A stretch of DNA of 44,225 nt, from positions 1-44,225 of the forward strand of contig CALWGM010000023.1 in assembly GCA_944380065.1 (NCBI GenBank), written 5' to 3'. The notes under the pieces are model-generated. The model was not told where the DNA came from and did not search any database. It was given only the letters and a program-made list of their open reading frames with translations. The translations under genes and the position numbers were made by a program. The stretch comes from an uncultured Lachnospiraceae bacterium. Its GTDB lineage: Bacteria > Bacillota > Clostridia > Lachnospirales > Lachnospiraceae. Each line of letters starts with the position of its first letter. Position 1 is the first letter of the stretch. Positions 16,900 to 24,928 of the stretch are shown here, one piece after another.

Positions 16900-16929
16900 A
16901 GTCTACCATCACGATTTTCTGCCTGTCAA
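16900..16929 (-). promoter_or_regulatory. Promoter of the heme operon at the Shr-like gene
   Basis: On the minus strand a perfect TTGACA (complement of 16924-16929) is followed after 18 bases by TAGACT (complement of 16900-16905). The gene starts at 16848, about 45 bases after the expected transcription start. Confidence 0.6.
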
Positions 16930-17045
16930 TTCTTTTCCCGGCCTCCGTCAAACGCATGCACGGTTTCTGTCCGCCTGTTTTTCCTGATATTTCCTTGCTT
17001 TTTCCGCCTGCGTTTTCTGCCCGTCCCCGCTTTTAACTTTGATCG

Positions 17046-17879
17046 TCACAGCCAGAAAACCAGTCGTGCCGTGCTCTCCGGCATATGGATCCTCCCCACG
17101 CTGCAGGTGGCGGTCACAAACACATGGCCGCAGATGCCCCCGCCCTGCATGATGCGGATCTGGCAGGCCTCCAGCGGGATCCGCATCTTTCCCTGGCTTT
17201 TCCTGGCCAGATGCAGTATCCCGTCCTGCTCGTACTTCAGGGTCTCCAGGTACCCGGTCATCTCCTCCCCTTCCACCGGCGACCAGGCTCTCATCTCACA
17301 GGGCTCCAGCTCCAGCCAGCTCCCCCGCTTATTGCGGCGGATGACGGCCGGTTTCCGGAATCCCCGGTTCGCCATGGAAATCTCATTCCCTTTTCTCATC
17401 TGGAAAACCATGAAAAAGACTTCATGGCTGCCGTAATCCAGAATTTCCTTCAGCGGATTCCCCGCCGGCTGTCTGCCCGGCTCTCCATTTACAAAATGAT
17501 CCTGCTGATTCCGCAGATAACGCGCCATGATGGACAGGGTATGATAATCCACATGTTCGATCAGGCGCCTGACATTTTCCCCGATCTCTCCGGCCGGTAC
17601 CCCCGCCCTGCGCAGAAAAAGCGGGATATCCTCCCGCAGTTTCCCATAACCCCGAAGCCAGATTTTTCCTTTTCCTGTCAGCTGCAGATCCTCTGTCAGG
17701 ATCCCGTTCTCCCGGCAGAGTTTAAAATAACGGCTCACGGAGCTGTGATTTGCCCCACAGTTCTCCGCAATCGCCGCGATACAGCCCCGGCCGCCTCCCA
17801 GACGCTCCAATTCCTCCAAAAAATTCAGCATCTGCACCGTAGGCAGCCCGTCCCTCTTAAAATTCTCTCCCTTCGCCAT
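17046..17879 (-). CDS. DtxR-like regulator with C-terminal extension, metal site altered
   Basis: A 277-residue protein. Residues 10-70 form a winged helix ('IAAIAENCGANHSSVSRYFK'), and 'FLRRAGVPAGEIGENVRRLI' followed by 'EHV' (about 88-112) matches the dimerisation helix of DtxR/MntR proteins. In DtxR the primary metal site reads Cys-x2-Glu-His; here the Glu-His remains but the Cys position holds Arg. The remaining 130 residues are not an SH3-like DtxR tail; they are beta-rich ('LELEPCEMRAWSPVEGEEMT') and I do not recognise them. The gene follows a second DtxR-like gene by about 100 bases and precedes the Shr-like gene. AAAGGAG lies 9 bases before the ATG. It probably controls heme uptake with its partner. 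Confidence 0.7.
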   Translation of the reverse strand: MAKGENFKRDGLPTVQMLNFLEELERLGGGRGCIAAIAENCGANHSSVSRYFKLCRENGILTEDLQLTGKGKIWLRGYGKLREDIPLFLRRAGVPAGEIGENVRRLIEHVDYHTLSIMARYLRNQQDHFVNGEPGRQPAGNPLKEILDYGSHEVFFMVFQMRKGNEISMANRGFRKPAVIRRNKRGSWLELEPCEMRAWSPVEGEEMTGYLETLKYEQDGILHLARKSQGKMRIPLEACQIRIMQGGGICGHVFVTATCSVGRIHMPESTARLVFWL

Positions 17880-17981
17880 GCATATGGTCTCCTTTCTCCC
17901 GGCCGCGCCTGCCCGTCAGGCATCCTCCCGGGCATTTTCCCGTCTTTCATACTGCCTGTTTTCAGCAGGATGGCTGCCCTG

Positions 17982-18827
17982 CTACCAGATGTGGATATTC
18001 AGTTCCCGGCAATGTTCCCTGGTAATCACGGAACAGTCCTCCCCCGGGTTCGTCCAGGCCGTCAGGCACTCGCCCTCACCGATGGGTTCCTTCTGGAAAA
18101 ACATGAAGCGGAACACATCCGTGGGGATCTGCAGGCACTCCTTCTCCCTGACCGCCTCCCGCCAGCCCTGCTCCGAAAAATACCAGAATATCTCCTCCTG
18201 CGGAACCAGCAGCCGCAGCCGGACATAACTCTTCTCCTGCCCGATCTTCAGTTCCGCCGTCTCCGCAAACCATTCCTGTTCCTCCGCCAGCCTGCGGGGA
18301 TAGCGGATTTCCGGTTCAAACAGACACATGCTGCAGGGATATGTTCCCGGCGCATACTGAAAGCGAAGATTACTGTTTTTCACCCAGCGCTCCGCCTGAT
18401 CTCCATATTTTAAGAAGCCGGCAAAACCTTCCGCTACCTCCTGGCTGATCACATGCTCGATCCGGCAGGCATTTTCTTCCGCAGCCTGACCATCCACGCC
18501 GCAGATCAGCTGGATAAACTGTGTCAGATTCTGATGACGGCTCAGGCACTCAGCCCCCTGCGCTTTCCCGAATTCCGTCAGCCGAAGCAGTTCCCCGGAA
18601 TCTTCCGGTTCGATATACCCGTCCCGGATCATCCCTTTTGCCAGATCTCCCAGTTCCCGTTTCGACAGCTTCGCCTCCCGGCAGACCGCATCCCTCTTCA
18701 AAGGATAGCCGTCCCGGTACCAGCGGTATAAAAGTTCCAGAAGATCCTCCTGGCGTTCCTTGCGGGTCAGTTCCATATCCTGTCCGATTTCCCGCAGTTC
18801 TCCCGTATGTTCTCCATCCTTTTTCAT
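17982..18827 (-). CDS. DtxR-like metalloregulator with C-terminal extension, primary metal site intact
   Basis: About 281 residues. Residues 15-75 form a winged helix ending 'LTEFGKAQGAE', and 'SRHQNLTQFIQLICGVDG' then 'ACRIEHVISQEV' (about 90-130) match the DtxR/MntR dimerisation and metal-binding helices, with Cys, Glu and His of the primary site all present. The ancillary-site His98 equivalent appears to be Glu. A 135-residue extension follows, opening with 'CSMC' and aromatic-rich, that is not the usual DtxR C-terminus. An ATG at 18827 with AGGA upstream is preferred to GTG codons at 18836 and 18833. It has its own promoter and operator-like box, so autoregulation is likely. MtsR, a DtxR relative, controls the equivalent locus in S. 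pyogenes. Confidence 0.8.
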   Translation of the reverse strand: MKKDGEHTGELREIGQDMELTRKERQEDLLELLYRWYRDGYPLKRDAVCREAKLSKRELGDLAKGMIRDGYIEPEDSGELLRLTEFGKAQGAECLSRHQNLTQFIQLICGVDGQAAEENACRIEHVISQEVAEGFAGFLKYGDQAERWVKNSNLRFQYAPGTYPCSMCLFEPEIRYPRRLAEEQEWFAETAELKIGQEKSYVRLRLLVPQEEIFWYFSEQGWREAVREKECLQIPTDVFRFMFFQKEPIGEGECLTAWTNPGEDCSVITREHCRELNIHIW

Positions 18828-18845
18828 AGTCACCACTTCCTGTAA

Positions 18846-18862
18846 TTAGTTATATCTAACTA
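18846..18862. promoter_or_regulatory. Candidate DtxR-type operator at the first regulator gene
   Basis: An inverted repeat TAGTTA-TATC-TAACTA (18847-18862), containing TTAG-N6-CTAA, lies between the predicted -10 box and the start codon of the regulator, where a bound repressor would block transcription. It is 12 of 14 bases identical to the site at 19723-19736. Confidence 0.6.
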
Positions 18863-18873
18863 TCTACTGATAT

Positions 18874-18901
18874 ACTATACACCTTCCCTGAAATTTGTCA
18901 A
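18874..18901 (-). promoter_or_regulatory. Promoter of the two DtxR-like genes
   Basis: On the minus strand a perfect TTGACA (complement of 18896-18901), a 16-base spacer and TATAGT (complement of 18874-18879). The operator-like repeat lies directly downstream. Confidence 0.7.
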
Positions 18902-18946
18902 TCCAAAGAATTGATTGTGCCCTTAACATTCACGGAAAAAATTCTA

Positions 18947-18975
18947 TTGACAAACCAGCGTCTTCAGCATACAAT
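18947..18975 (+). promoter_or_regulatory. Promoter of the tetR-like gene
   Basis: A perfect TTGACA (18947-18952), 17 bases, and TACAAT (18970-18975). The gene starts at 19017. It is divergent from the DtxR-like promoter about 45 bases away. Confidence 0.8.
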
Positions 18976-18986
18976 ATAACAGCGAT

Positions 18987-19003
18987 ATATAACATTGTTA
19001 TAT
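18987..19003. promoter_or_regulatory. Perfect TetR-type operator
   Basis: ATATAACA-T-TGTTATAT is a perfect 8+1+8 palindrome directly downstream of the tetR-like promoter. A third half-site, AATATAACA, lies at 18974-18982 and overlaps the -10 box. Position and shape fit autorepression by the TetR protein. Confidence 0.7.
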
Positions 19004-19016
19004 TCAGAGGTAAAAC

Positions 19017-19643
19017 ATGGACAATACAGAACTGAGCACCCTGCAGCGTATACATTCCGCAGCGATGGAAGAGTTTCTGGAAAAGGATTTCCAGTCAGCA
19101 TCCCTGCGGAATATTGTGAAAACAGCGGGCGTGACCACAGGCGCTTTCTATGGCTACTATAAAAGCAAGGCAGACTTATTTGAGGCGCTTGTTGGGAAAC
19201 AATACGAATATTTCATGAACTGCTTCTGCCGGGCGCAGGAACAGTTTGCCGCGCTTCCCCCGGAACAGCAGCCGGAGCGTATGAGCAGTGTTTCCGGCAC
19301 CTGTATGCACGAAATGCTCCATTACGCCTACAGCCACCTGAAAGAATTCAAACTGATCCTCTGCCACGCCGAAGGTACCCGCTTTTCTCATCTGATCGAC
19401 GACATGGTGGAAATCGAGACAAAGGGGACACATGATTATCTGGCGGTTCTGGAGCGGCTGGGGATGCCGTCGCCTCCTATCGACCCGCGTCTGGAGCATA
19501 TCCTGATCACAGGTATGTTCAACACCTTTTTTGAGCTGATCCTGCACGAAATGCCCCTGGCTGAGGCAGAACACTATCTGCAGGAGATGCGCGCCTTTTA
19601 CACCGCCGGCTGGATGAAGATTATGGGGCAGCCACCCAGATAG
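19017..19643 (+). CDS. TetR/AcrR-family transcriptional regulator
   Basis: A 208-residue protein of standard TetR size. The N-terminal helix-turn-helix is clear: 'IHSAAMEEFLEKDFQSASLR' then 'VTTGAFYGYYKSKADLFEAL' (about 39-58), with the typical 'GAFYGYYKSKADLF' recognition region. The C-terminal ligand domain is helical and lacks a recognisable ligand signature. An AGAGGT site lies 6-7 bases before the ATG. It reads in the same direction as the ABC pair 180 bases downstream and most likely controls it and itself through the palindrome at 18987. Confidence 0.92.
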   Translation: MDNTELSTLQRIHSAAMEEFLEKDFQSASLRNIVKTAGVTTGAFYGYYKSKADLFEALVGKQYEYFMNCFCRAQEQFAALPPEQQPERMSSVSGTCMHEMLHYAYSHLKEFKLILCHAEGTRFSHLIDDMVEIETKGTHDYLAVLERLGMPSPPIDPRLEHILITGMFNTFFELILHEMPLAEAEHYLQEMRAFYTAGWMKIMGQPPR

Positions 19644-19684
19644 CTCCGCACCCGCAACTCAGGAATGAAGAAACGTCAAAATTG

Positions 19685-19710
19685 ACTCCGCAGATGATGC
19701 GGAGTTTGCT
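19685..19710 (+). terminator. Weak terminator after the tetR-like gene
   Basis: A 7-bp stem ACTCCGC (19685-19691) with GCGGAGT (19699-19705) around 7 bases, followed by TTGCTT. The short T run suggests partial termination between the regulator and the exporters. Confidence 0.5.
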
Positions 19711-19721
19711 TCCGAATACAG

Positions 19722-19737
19722 ATTAGTTATTGCTAAT
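19722..19737. promoter_or_regulatory. Candidate DtxR-type operator upstream of the ABC pair
   Basis: ATTAG-TTATTG-CTAAT, containing TTAG-N6-CTAA, almost the same as the site at the DtxR-like gene. It lies about 90 bases before the first ABC gene. No strong promoter boxes were found around it, so the exact relation to a promoter is unclear. Confidence 0.45.
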
Positions 19738-19823
19738 TTTTATATGTTTCACTTAACTGCTGTCGATATACAGGGCTCCCATATTCCCTGTTATCATAAA
19801 TTTTCAAACAGGAGGTCTTTTTC

Positions 19824-21626
19824 ATGCAAAAACAATCACATCTGTCAAGGCTGATGTCCTATGCCGGAAAACACCGGATCCTGACCTGGCTTTCCTGGCT
19901 GCTCTCTGCGGCCAGCGCCCTGCTGGCTCTGATCCCTTTCTGGTATATCTGGCGCATCATCCACGACATCTTAGAGGTTTCTCCCGATTTTTCCCGGGCC
20001 CGAAATATAACCCATTACGGCTGGATGGCCGTACTTTTCGCGGTATTGTCTGTAATCGTCTATATCGCAGCTCTGATGTGCTCCCACTTAAGCGCGTTCC
20101 GCGTGGCGGCAAATATCCGCAAGGAACTGATGCGGCACATCGCCTCCCTTCCTCTGGGAACCGTCGAATCCTATGGCAGCGGCAGGCTGCGGAGAATCGT
20201 CAACACATCCAGCACCGCCACGGAAAATTATCTGGCGCACCGGCTTCCCGACAAAGCGGGTGCCATCGCCACTCCCCTCGGCCTGCTGGTTCTGCTGCTT
20301 GTTTTTGACTGGCGCCTGGGGCTTCTGAGCCTGATTCCGGCAGCGCTCGGTTTTCTGATCATGACAAAAATGACAGGCGCTGATATGGAGCAGAAAATGA
20401 AGGAATACCAGGACGCCCTCGCCGATATGTCCAACGAAGCTGTCGAGTACGTGCGTGGTATCCCCGTGGTCAAAACCTTCGGACAGACCATTTTTTCCTT
20501 CCGGCGGTTCAAAGCTTCCATTGACAATTATGAAAAATGGGTGATTTCCTACACAAAAGCCCTGCGGCTGCCGATGATGTTTTACACAACGGCGATCAAC
20601 GCCGTGTTTGCGTTCCTGATAGCGGGCGGAATCCTTTTATCGGGCAGCGGTGTGACCGACGAACTGCTGCTGAACCTGATCTTCTATATCGTAATCACCC
20701 CGGTCATCGGCACCACGCTCACCAAAATCATGTTTATGAGCGAGGATTCCATGATCGTCCGGGACGCCATTGGCAGGATCGACCAGGTTCTCCGTGAACA
20801 GCCCCTGCCGGAACCGGCAGCCGGACACACGCCTTCCGATGCTTCCGTCACGCTGGATCATGTCTCCTACAGCTACCACGCTGACGGCGCTCCCGCAAAA
20901 GACAGCGAACCCCGCAAAGCATTAAATGATGTTTCTCTGCGGATTACCCCCGGACAGACCGTCGCCCTGGTTGGCCCTTCCGGCAGCGGGAAAACCACTC
21001 TGGCCAGCCTCATTCCCCGGTTTTTCGATCCACAGCAGGGCTGTGTGCGGATCGGCGGTACTGATATCCGGGAAATTCCGGAAAAGCAGCTGATGGATAC
21101 CGTATCTTTTGTTTTCCAGGACAGCCATCTTTTGAAAACCTCTGTGCTGGAAAACGTGCGGATGGCCAGACCGGACGCTTCCCGCGAAGAAGTCCTGCAC
21201 GCCCTGAACGCCGCACAGTGCATGGACATCGTTAAAAAACTTCCGCAGGGCATCGATACCGTTATCGGCGCCGACGGCGTCTATCTGTCCGGCGGCGAAA
21301 TGCAGCGGCTGTCCATCGCCCGGGCGGTCTTAAAAGACGCCCCCATCCTGATCCTGGACGAGGCCACTGCTTTTGCTGATCCCGATCACGAAGTGCAGGT
21401 ACAGCAGGCGCTCTCCGCACTCTCAAAAGGAAAGACCGTCCTGATGATCGCCCACCGGCTGTCGTCGGTCACAGACGCAGACTGCATCTGCGTCATGCAG
21501 GACGGCAGGATCGCCGAAAAAGGTTCCTGGACGGAACTTCTGCAAAAAGACGGCCTGTTCGCCCATATGTGGAAACATTATTCCCAGGCTGCGGAATGGA
21601 AAATCAGAAAGGAGGAACTGGTATGA
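19824..21626 (+). CDS. ABC transporter half-fusion, YbtP/Q or IrtA/B-like, first of pair
   Basis: A 600-residue fusion of a six-helix membrane domain (about 15-310) and an ATPase (about 345-590). Motifs are Walker A 'GPSGSGKTT', Q-loop 'VFQDSHLLK', signature 'LSGGEMQR', Walker B 'LILDEATAFADPDHE' and switch 'MIAHRLSSV'. The 'ATAFADP' D-loop form is, from memory, typical of the YbtQ/IrtB group of iron-chelate ABC proteins, which look like exporters but import siderophores. AGGAGGT lies 8 bases before the ATG. It overlaps the second ABC gene by 4 bases. Regulators on both sides (TetR and a DtxR-like box) suggest an iron or heme chelate, or a toxic compound; the direction of transport is open. 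Confidence 0.88.
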   Translation: MQKQSHLSRLMSYAGKHRILTWLSWLLSAASALLALIPFWYIWRIIHDILEVSPDFSRARNITHYGWMAVLFAVLSVIVYIAALMCSHLSAFRVAANIRKELMRHIASLPLGTVESYGSGRLRRIVNTSSTATENYLAHRLPDKAGAIATPLGLLVLLLVFDWRLGLLSLIPAALGFLIMTKMTGADMEQKMKEYQDALADMSNEAVEYVRGIPVVKTFGQTIFSFRRFKASIDNYEKWVISYTKALRLPMMFYTTAINAVFAFLIAGGILLSGSGVTDELLLNLIFYIVITPVIGTTLTKIMFMSEDSMIVRDAIGRIDQVLREQPLPEPAAGHTPSDASVTLDHVSYSYHADGAPAKDSEPRKALNDVSLRITPGQTVALVGPSGSGKTTLASLIPRFFDPQQGCVRIGGTDIREIPEKQLMDTVSFVFQDSHLLKTSVLENVRMARPDASREEVLHALNAAQCMDIVKKLPQGIDTVIGADGVYLSGGEMQRLSIARAVLKDAPILILDEATAFADPDHEVQVQQALSALSKGKTVLMIAHRLSSVTDADCICVMQDGRIAEKGSWTELLQKDGLFAHMWKHYSQAAEWKIRKEELV

Positions 21627-23353
21627 TCCACATGTTACAGAAACGTTTTGCTTTATCCCGGCAGGGAGCCAGAGACCTGATCCGCGGATGCATCGCCTGC
21701 GTCCTGCAGGACATTTCCTTTATGTTCCCGGTGGGACTTTTATACTTTTTTGTCATCGACCTGATGGAGGACGGAATCAGAAACACTCCTGCCTCCCTCT
21801 ATGTGCTTGGCGTCTGCGCCTGCCTGATTTTCATCTTTGCCGTCACCCGTTTTCAGTACAACGCCACCTATCTGGCCACTTATGTGGAAAGCGGCGTCCG
21901 GAGAATTTCCCTGGCGGAACAGCTTCGCAGGATCCCCCTTTCCTTCTTCGGGAAAAAGGATCTTGCCGATCTGACCAACTCAATCATGAGTGACTGCACG
22001 ACACTGGAACAGGCGTTTTCCCACTATGTCCCGGGACTGGCAGGCTCGCTCATTTCCACAGCCCTGATCGGGATCTGCCTCTTTTTCTTTGACTGGCGCA
22101 TGGCGCTGGCCGCCATCTGGGTATTGCCGGTTGCTTTCGCGATCACTCTTTTCTCCGCCCGCATCCAGGAATATTTCAACCGGAAATCGGTAGCGGCAAA
22201 TGTCGCACTGGAAGAAGGGGTACAGGAATGCATCGAAAGCCTCCGGGATCTGAAATCCTGCTGCGCGGAGCAAACGTATCTGCAGGGACTGGACAGGAAA
22301 ATTGACTATGCGGAAAACCGCCATATCATTTCCGAGCTCGGCACTGCGCTGTTCGTCGTCTCCTCCACGCTGATCCTGAAATTCGGCATCGCCACCGTCG
22401 CCCTGACAGGCTCCATTCTGCTGATCCGCGGAGAAATCAGCATCCCACTGTTTTTCCTGTTCCTGCTGGTCGCATCCCGGCTGTACTCCCCTCTGGAAGG
22501 CGCGCTGCAGAATCTGGCCGCAGTGATCTCCACCAGAACCAACATCAGCCGCATGAACGAAATTCTTGACCATCCCGTCCAGACCGGAAAGCGCCAGCTG
22601 ACGAACAACGGCTGTGACATTGTCTTTGACCATGTGGGCTTTTCCTACAACAGCGGGGAAACTGTCTTAAAAGATGTATCCTTTACAGCCAGACAGGGTG
22701 AGGTCACTGCCCTGGTCGGCCCCTCCGGCGGCGGAAAAACCACCGTATCGCGCCTTGCGGCAAGATTCTGGGATATCCGCCAGGGGAAAATCACCGTCGG
22801 CGGCATGGACATCTCCGAAACCGATCCCGAAGCGCTGCTTTCCCTGTATTCGATTGTATTTCAGGACGTAACGCTGTTTAACAATACGATCCTGGAGAAT
22901 ATCCGCATCGGCCGGAAGGATGCCACCGATGAAGAGGTGCTGGCGGCCGCCAGACTGGCAAACTGCGACGAGTTCGCCCTCCGGCTCCCGGAAGGCTACC
23001 GGAGCATGATCGGCGAAAACGGCTGCGAGCTCTCCGGCGGGGAACGGCAGCGGATCTCCATCGCCCGTGCCTTCTTAAAAGACGCTCCCATCATTTTGCT
23101 GGATGAAGCTACTGCAAGCCTTGATGTAGAGAATGAAACGCAGATCCAGGCCGCCCTGTCCCGGCTGATCCGGCAGAAAACGGTGCTGGTCATCGCCCAC
23201 CGGATGCGCACCGTCAGCGGCGCGGATAAAATCGTTGTCCTTTCCGGCGGCGTTGTCGCCGAGCAGGGCTCCCCGGAAGAACTGATGCGCACCGGGAAAA
23301 TCTATCCACACATGGCCAGACTGCAGCAGATAAGCACGGAATGGGGAATCTGA
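21623..23353 (+). CDS. ABC transporter half-fusion, second of pair
   Basis: A 576-residue membrane-plus-ATPase fusion. The ATG at 21623 overlaps the TGA of the previous gene (ATGA) and has GGAGG 7 bases before it; an upstream in-frame ATG at 21569 lacks such support. The ATPase carries Walker A 'GPSGGGKTT', Q-loop 'VFQDVTLFN', signature 'LSGGERQR', Walker B 'ILLDEATASLD' and switch 'VIAHRMRTV', so both composite ATP sites of the pair look active. The membrane domain holds 'LRRIPLSFFGKKDLADLTN', the normal coupling region. It is followed by a strong bidirectional terminator. It should form the heterodimer with the preceding protein. Confidence 0.88.
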   Translation: MIHMLQKRFALSRQGARDLIRGCIACVLQDISFMFPVGLLYFFVIDLMEDGIRNTPASLYVLGVCACLIFIFAVTRFQYNATYLATYVESGVRRISLAEQLRRIPLSFFGKKDLADLTNSIMSDCTTLEQAFSHYVPGLAGSLISTALIGICLFFFDWRMALAAIWVLPVAFAITLFSARIQEYFNRKSVAANVALEEGVQECIESLRDLKSCCAEQTYLQGLDRKIDYAENRHIISELGTALFVVSSTLILKFGIATVALTGSILLIRGEISIPLFFLFLLVASRLYSPLEGALQNLAAVISTRTNISRMNEILDHPVQTGKRQLTNNGCDIVFDHVGFSYNSGETVLKDVSFTARQGEVTALVGPSGGGKTTVSRLAARFWDIRQGKITVGGMDISETDPEALLSLYSIVFQDVTLFNNTILENIRIGRKDATDEEVLAAARLANCDEFALRLPEGYRSMIGENGCELSGGERQRISIARAFLKDAPIILLDEATASLDVENETQIQAALSRLIRQKTVLVIAHRMRTVSGADKIVVLSGGVVAEQGSPEELMRTGKIYPHMARLQQISTEWGI

Positions 23354-23373
23354 CCTCCCCTTGCGCACACGCA

Positions 23374-23422
23374 AAAGGCCGCCGGTTTGCTGTCCATCCA
23401 TGGACAGCAGCCGGCGGCCTTT
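23374..23422. terminator. Bidirectional terminator between the ABC pair and the S41 peptidase
   Basis: AAAGGCCGCCGG (23374-23385) pairs with CCGGCGGCCTTT (23411-23422), and an inner GCTGTCCA/TGGACAGC stem continues it. The stem is GC-rich and flanked by A and T runs on both sides, between two convergent genes. Confidence 0.9.
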
Positions 23423-23471
23423 CATTCTTCTTTTTCTGCAGCGACCTTACATCTTTTCCGGTTGGGTCGGA

Positions 23472-24737
23472 CTATTTTGATTCCTGCAGAATCCCCAGCG
23501 CCTCCTGGATCTGATTATCCAGCGACACATCATACGCATCCTCCTCGCCGCCCAGGAACTGATACTCCAATTCCACATCCGGGGTAATGCCGATATCCTG
23601 GATACAGGTGCCTCCGGGCGTAAAGTAGCGGTGTGTGGTCAGCTTGAAAGCGCTCCCGTCCTCCAACCGGCGGATGGACTGCACCACGCCTTTTCCATAA
23701 GTCGTCGTTCCCAGGATCGTTCCTGCCTCCCCATCCTGCACCGCTCCGGCAAAAATCTCCGAGGCGCTGGCGCTGTTCTCATTCACCAGAACAACCATGG
23801 GAAGATCCAGGTACTCATCATCCTCTGCCTCATACTCTTTCCGGTTGCCATACCGGTCTTCCGTATAGACCAGCAGCCCTTCCGGAAGCACCTCATCCAG
23901 CATCGCGCAGACAGATTCCAGCACGCCGCCCGGATTATCCCGCAGGTCGATGATCAGGGATTCCATTCCCTGTTCCTGCAGGCTGTCAAGCGCCTCCCGG
24001 AACTGATCCACCCCGGACTCCGTAAATTCTGTAATAGCCAGATATCCCGTATCTTCCGTCAGCATCTCGCTGCTCACCACCGGAAGATCCAGCGTCCGCC
24101 TGACGATATCAAATTCCAGCTGTTCCCCTTCCCGGTAAACCGTCACATGCACCGTCGTGTTTTCTTCCCCCTTGATGTAGTTGACCAGCTCCGACAGTTC
24201 CATGGAAAAGGCGTCATAACCGTCTACCGTGGAAATAATATCCCCGTCCTGCAGTCCCGCCTCCTGCGCAGGGGAACCCTCATAAACATGGGCAGCCGTC
24301 ACAGTCATCGTGTCCATATCCTGCTGCAGGAGGGCTCCGATACCGCAGTATGTACCGCTCAGCGTATTCTCATACAGTTCCTCGTATTCTTCTGCCGTGT
24401 AATACCGGGAATATTCGTCCAGATTATCATACAGCCCCCGGTACAGCCCTTCCTGCAGCTCTTCCGTAGCGACTTCCTCATAATACGCGCCCTGAATATA
24501 AGCGGACAGCTCCTCAATCTTATTTTCCGTATCCTGATCCAGCACCGTTTCGTAAGGCGACATGGCATTTCGGGCTCCGGGAACGATCATGCAGACCGCA
24601 ATCCCTGCTGCAACTGTCAGAAGAATTCCCGCCAAAAATCCTCCCGCGAATGTTCCTTTCCGCCTTTCTGGAGATTTTCGGGAAAGATCCCGCTCTTCTG
24701 TCGCATACGATTCCTGTTTCCACTTGCTTTTTCTCAT
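23472..24737 (-). CDS. S41-family C-terminal processing peptidase (CtpA-like)
   Basis: About 421 residues. A basic N-terminus, one membrane span ('GFLAGILLTVAAGIAVCMIV', about 30-50), a helical region, a PDZ domain (about 145-230, 'GSPAQEAGLQDGDIISTVDG') and the S41 catalytic domain. The catalytic Ser lies in 'NENSASASEIFAGAV' and the Lys in 'TYGKGVVQS', both intact. It cuts proteins outside the membrane near the wall. It follows ftsX by about 190 bases, a common clostridial order. Start codons at 24743 and 24815 are also possible; 24737 has GAAGG at 8 bases. An 8-bp hairpin (24757-24776) lies just upstream. Substrates could include the wall hydrolases controlled by FtsEX. Confidence 0.9.
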   Translation of the reverse strand: MRKSKWKQESYATEERDLSRKSPERRKGTFAGGFLAGILLTVAAGIAVCMIVPGARNAMSPYETVLDQDTENKIEELSAYIQGAYYEEVATEELQEGLYRGLYDNLDEYSRYYTAEEYEELYENTLSGTYCGIGALLQQDMDTMTVTAAHVYEGSPAQEAGLQDGDIISTVDGYDAFSMELSELVNYIKGEENTTVHVTVYREGEQLEFDIVRRTLDLPVVSSEMLTEDTGYLAITEFTESGVDQFREALDSLQEQGMESLIIDLRDNPGGVLESVCAMLDEVLPEGLLVYTEDRYGNRKEYEAEDDEYLDLPMVVLVNENSASASEIFAGAVQDGEAGTILGTTTYGKGVVQSIRRLEDGSAFKLTTHRYFTPGGTCIQDIGITPDVELEYQFLGGEEDAYDVSLDNQIQEALGILQESK

Positions 24738-24928
24738 CCTCATAACCTTCTTTTCCGACAGCAGGCCGCTGCTGTCAATTTCAAAAACGGCGGTATGAAA
24801 AGCATTGCCATCCAAAACTCTTCACTCCGCCGTTATTGATTCTGTCATCATCCTATGCAGGTCTTCCCTTCCGTATGCCTCTGAAAAACCGGACAGCCGC
24901 CGTAAAAGGGCTTCTTCCTGCGCAAAAA

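Noticed and set aside
17085-18413. A 442-codon plus-strand frame across both DtxR-like genes
   Set aside because: It crosses two real genes and their gap in antisense; composition (Pro, Leu, His, Gln) is typical of a shadow frame.
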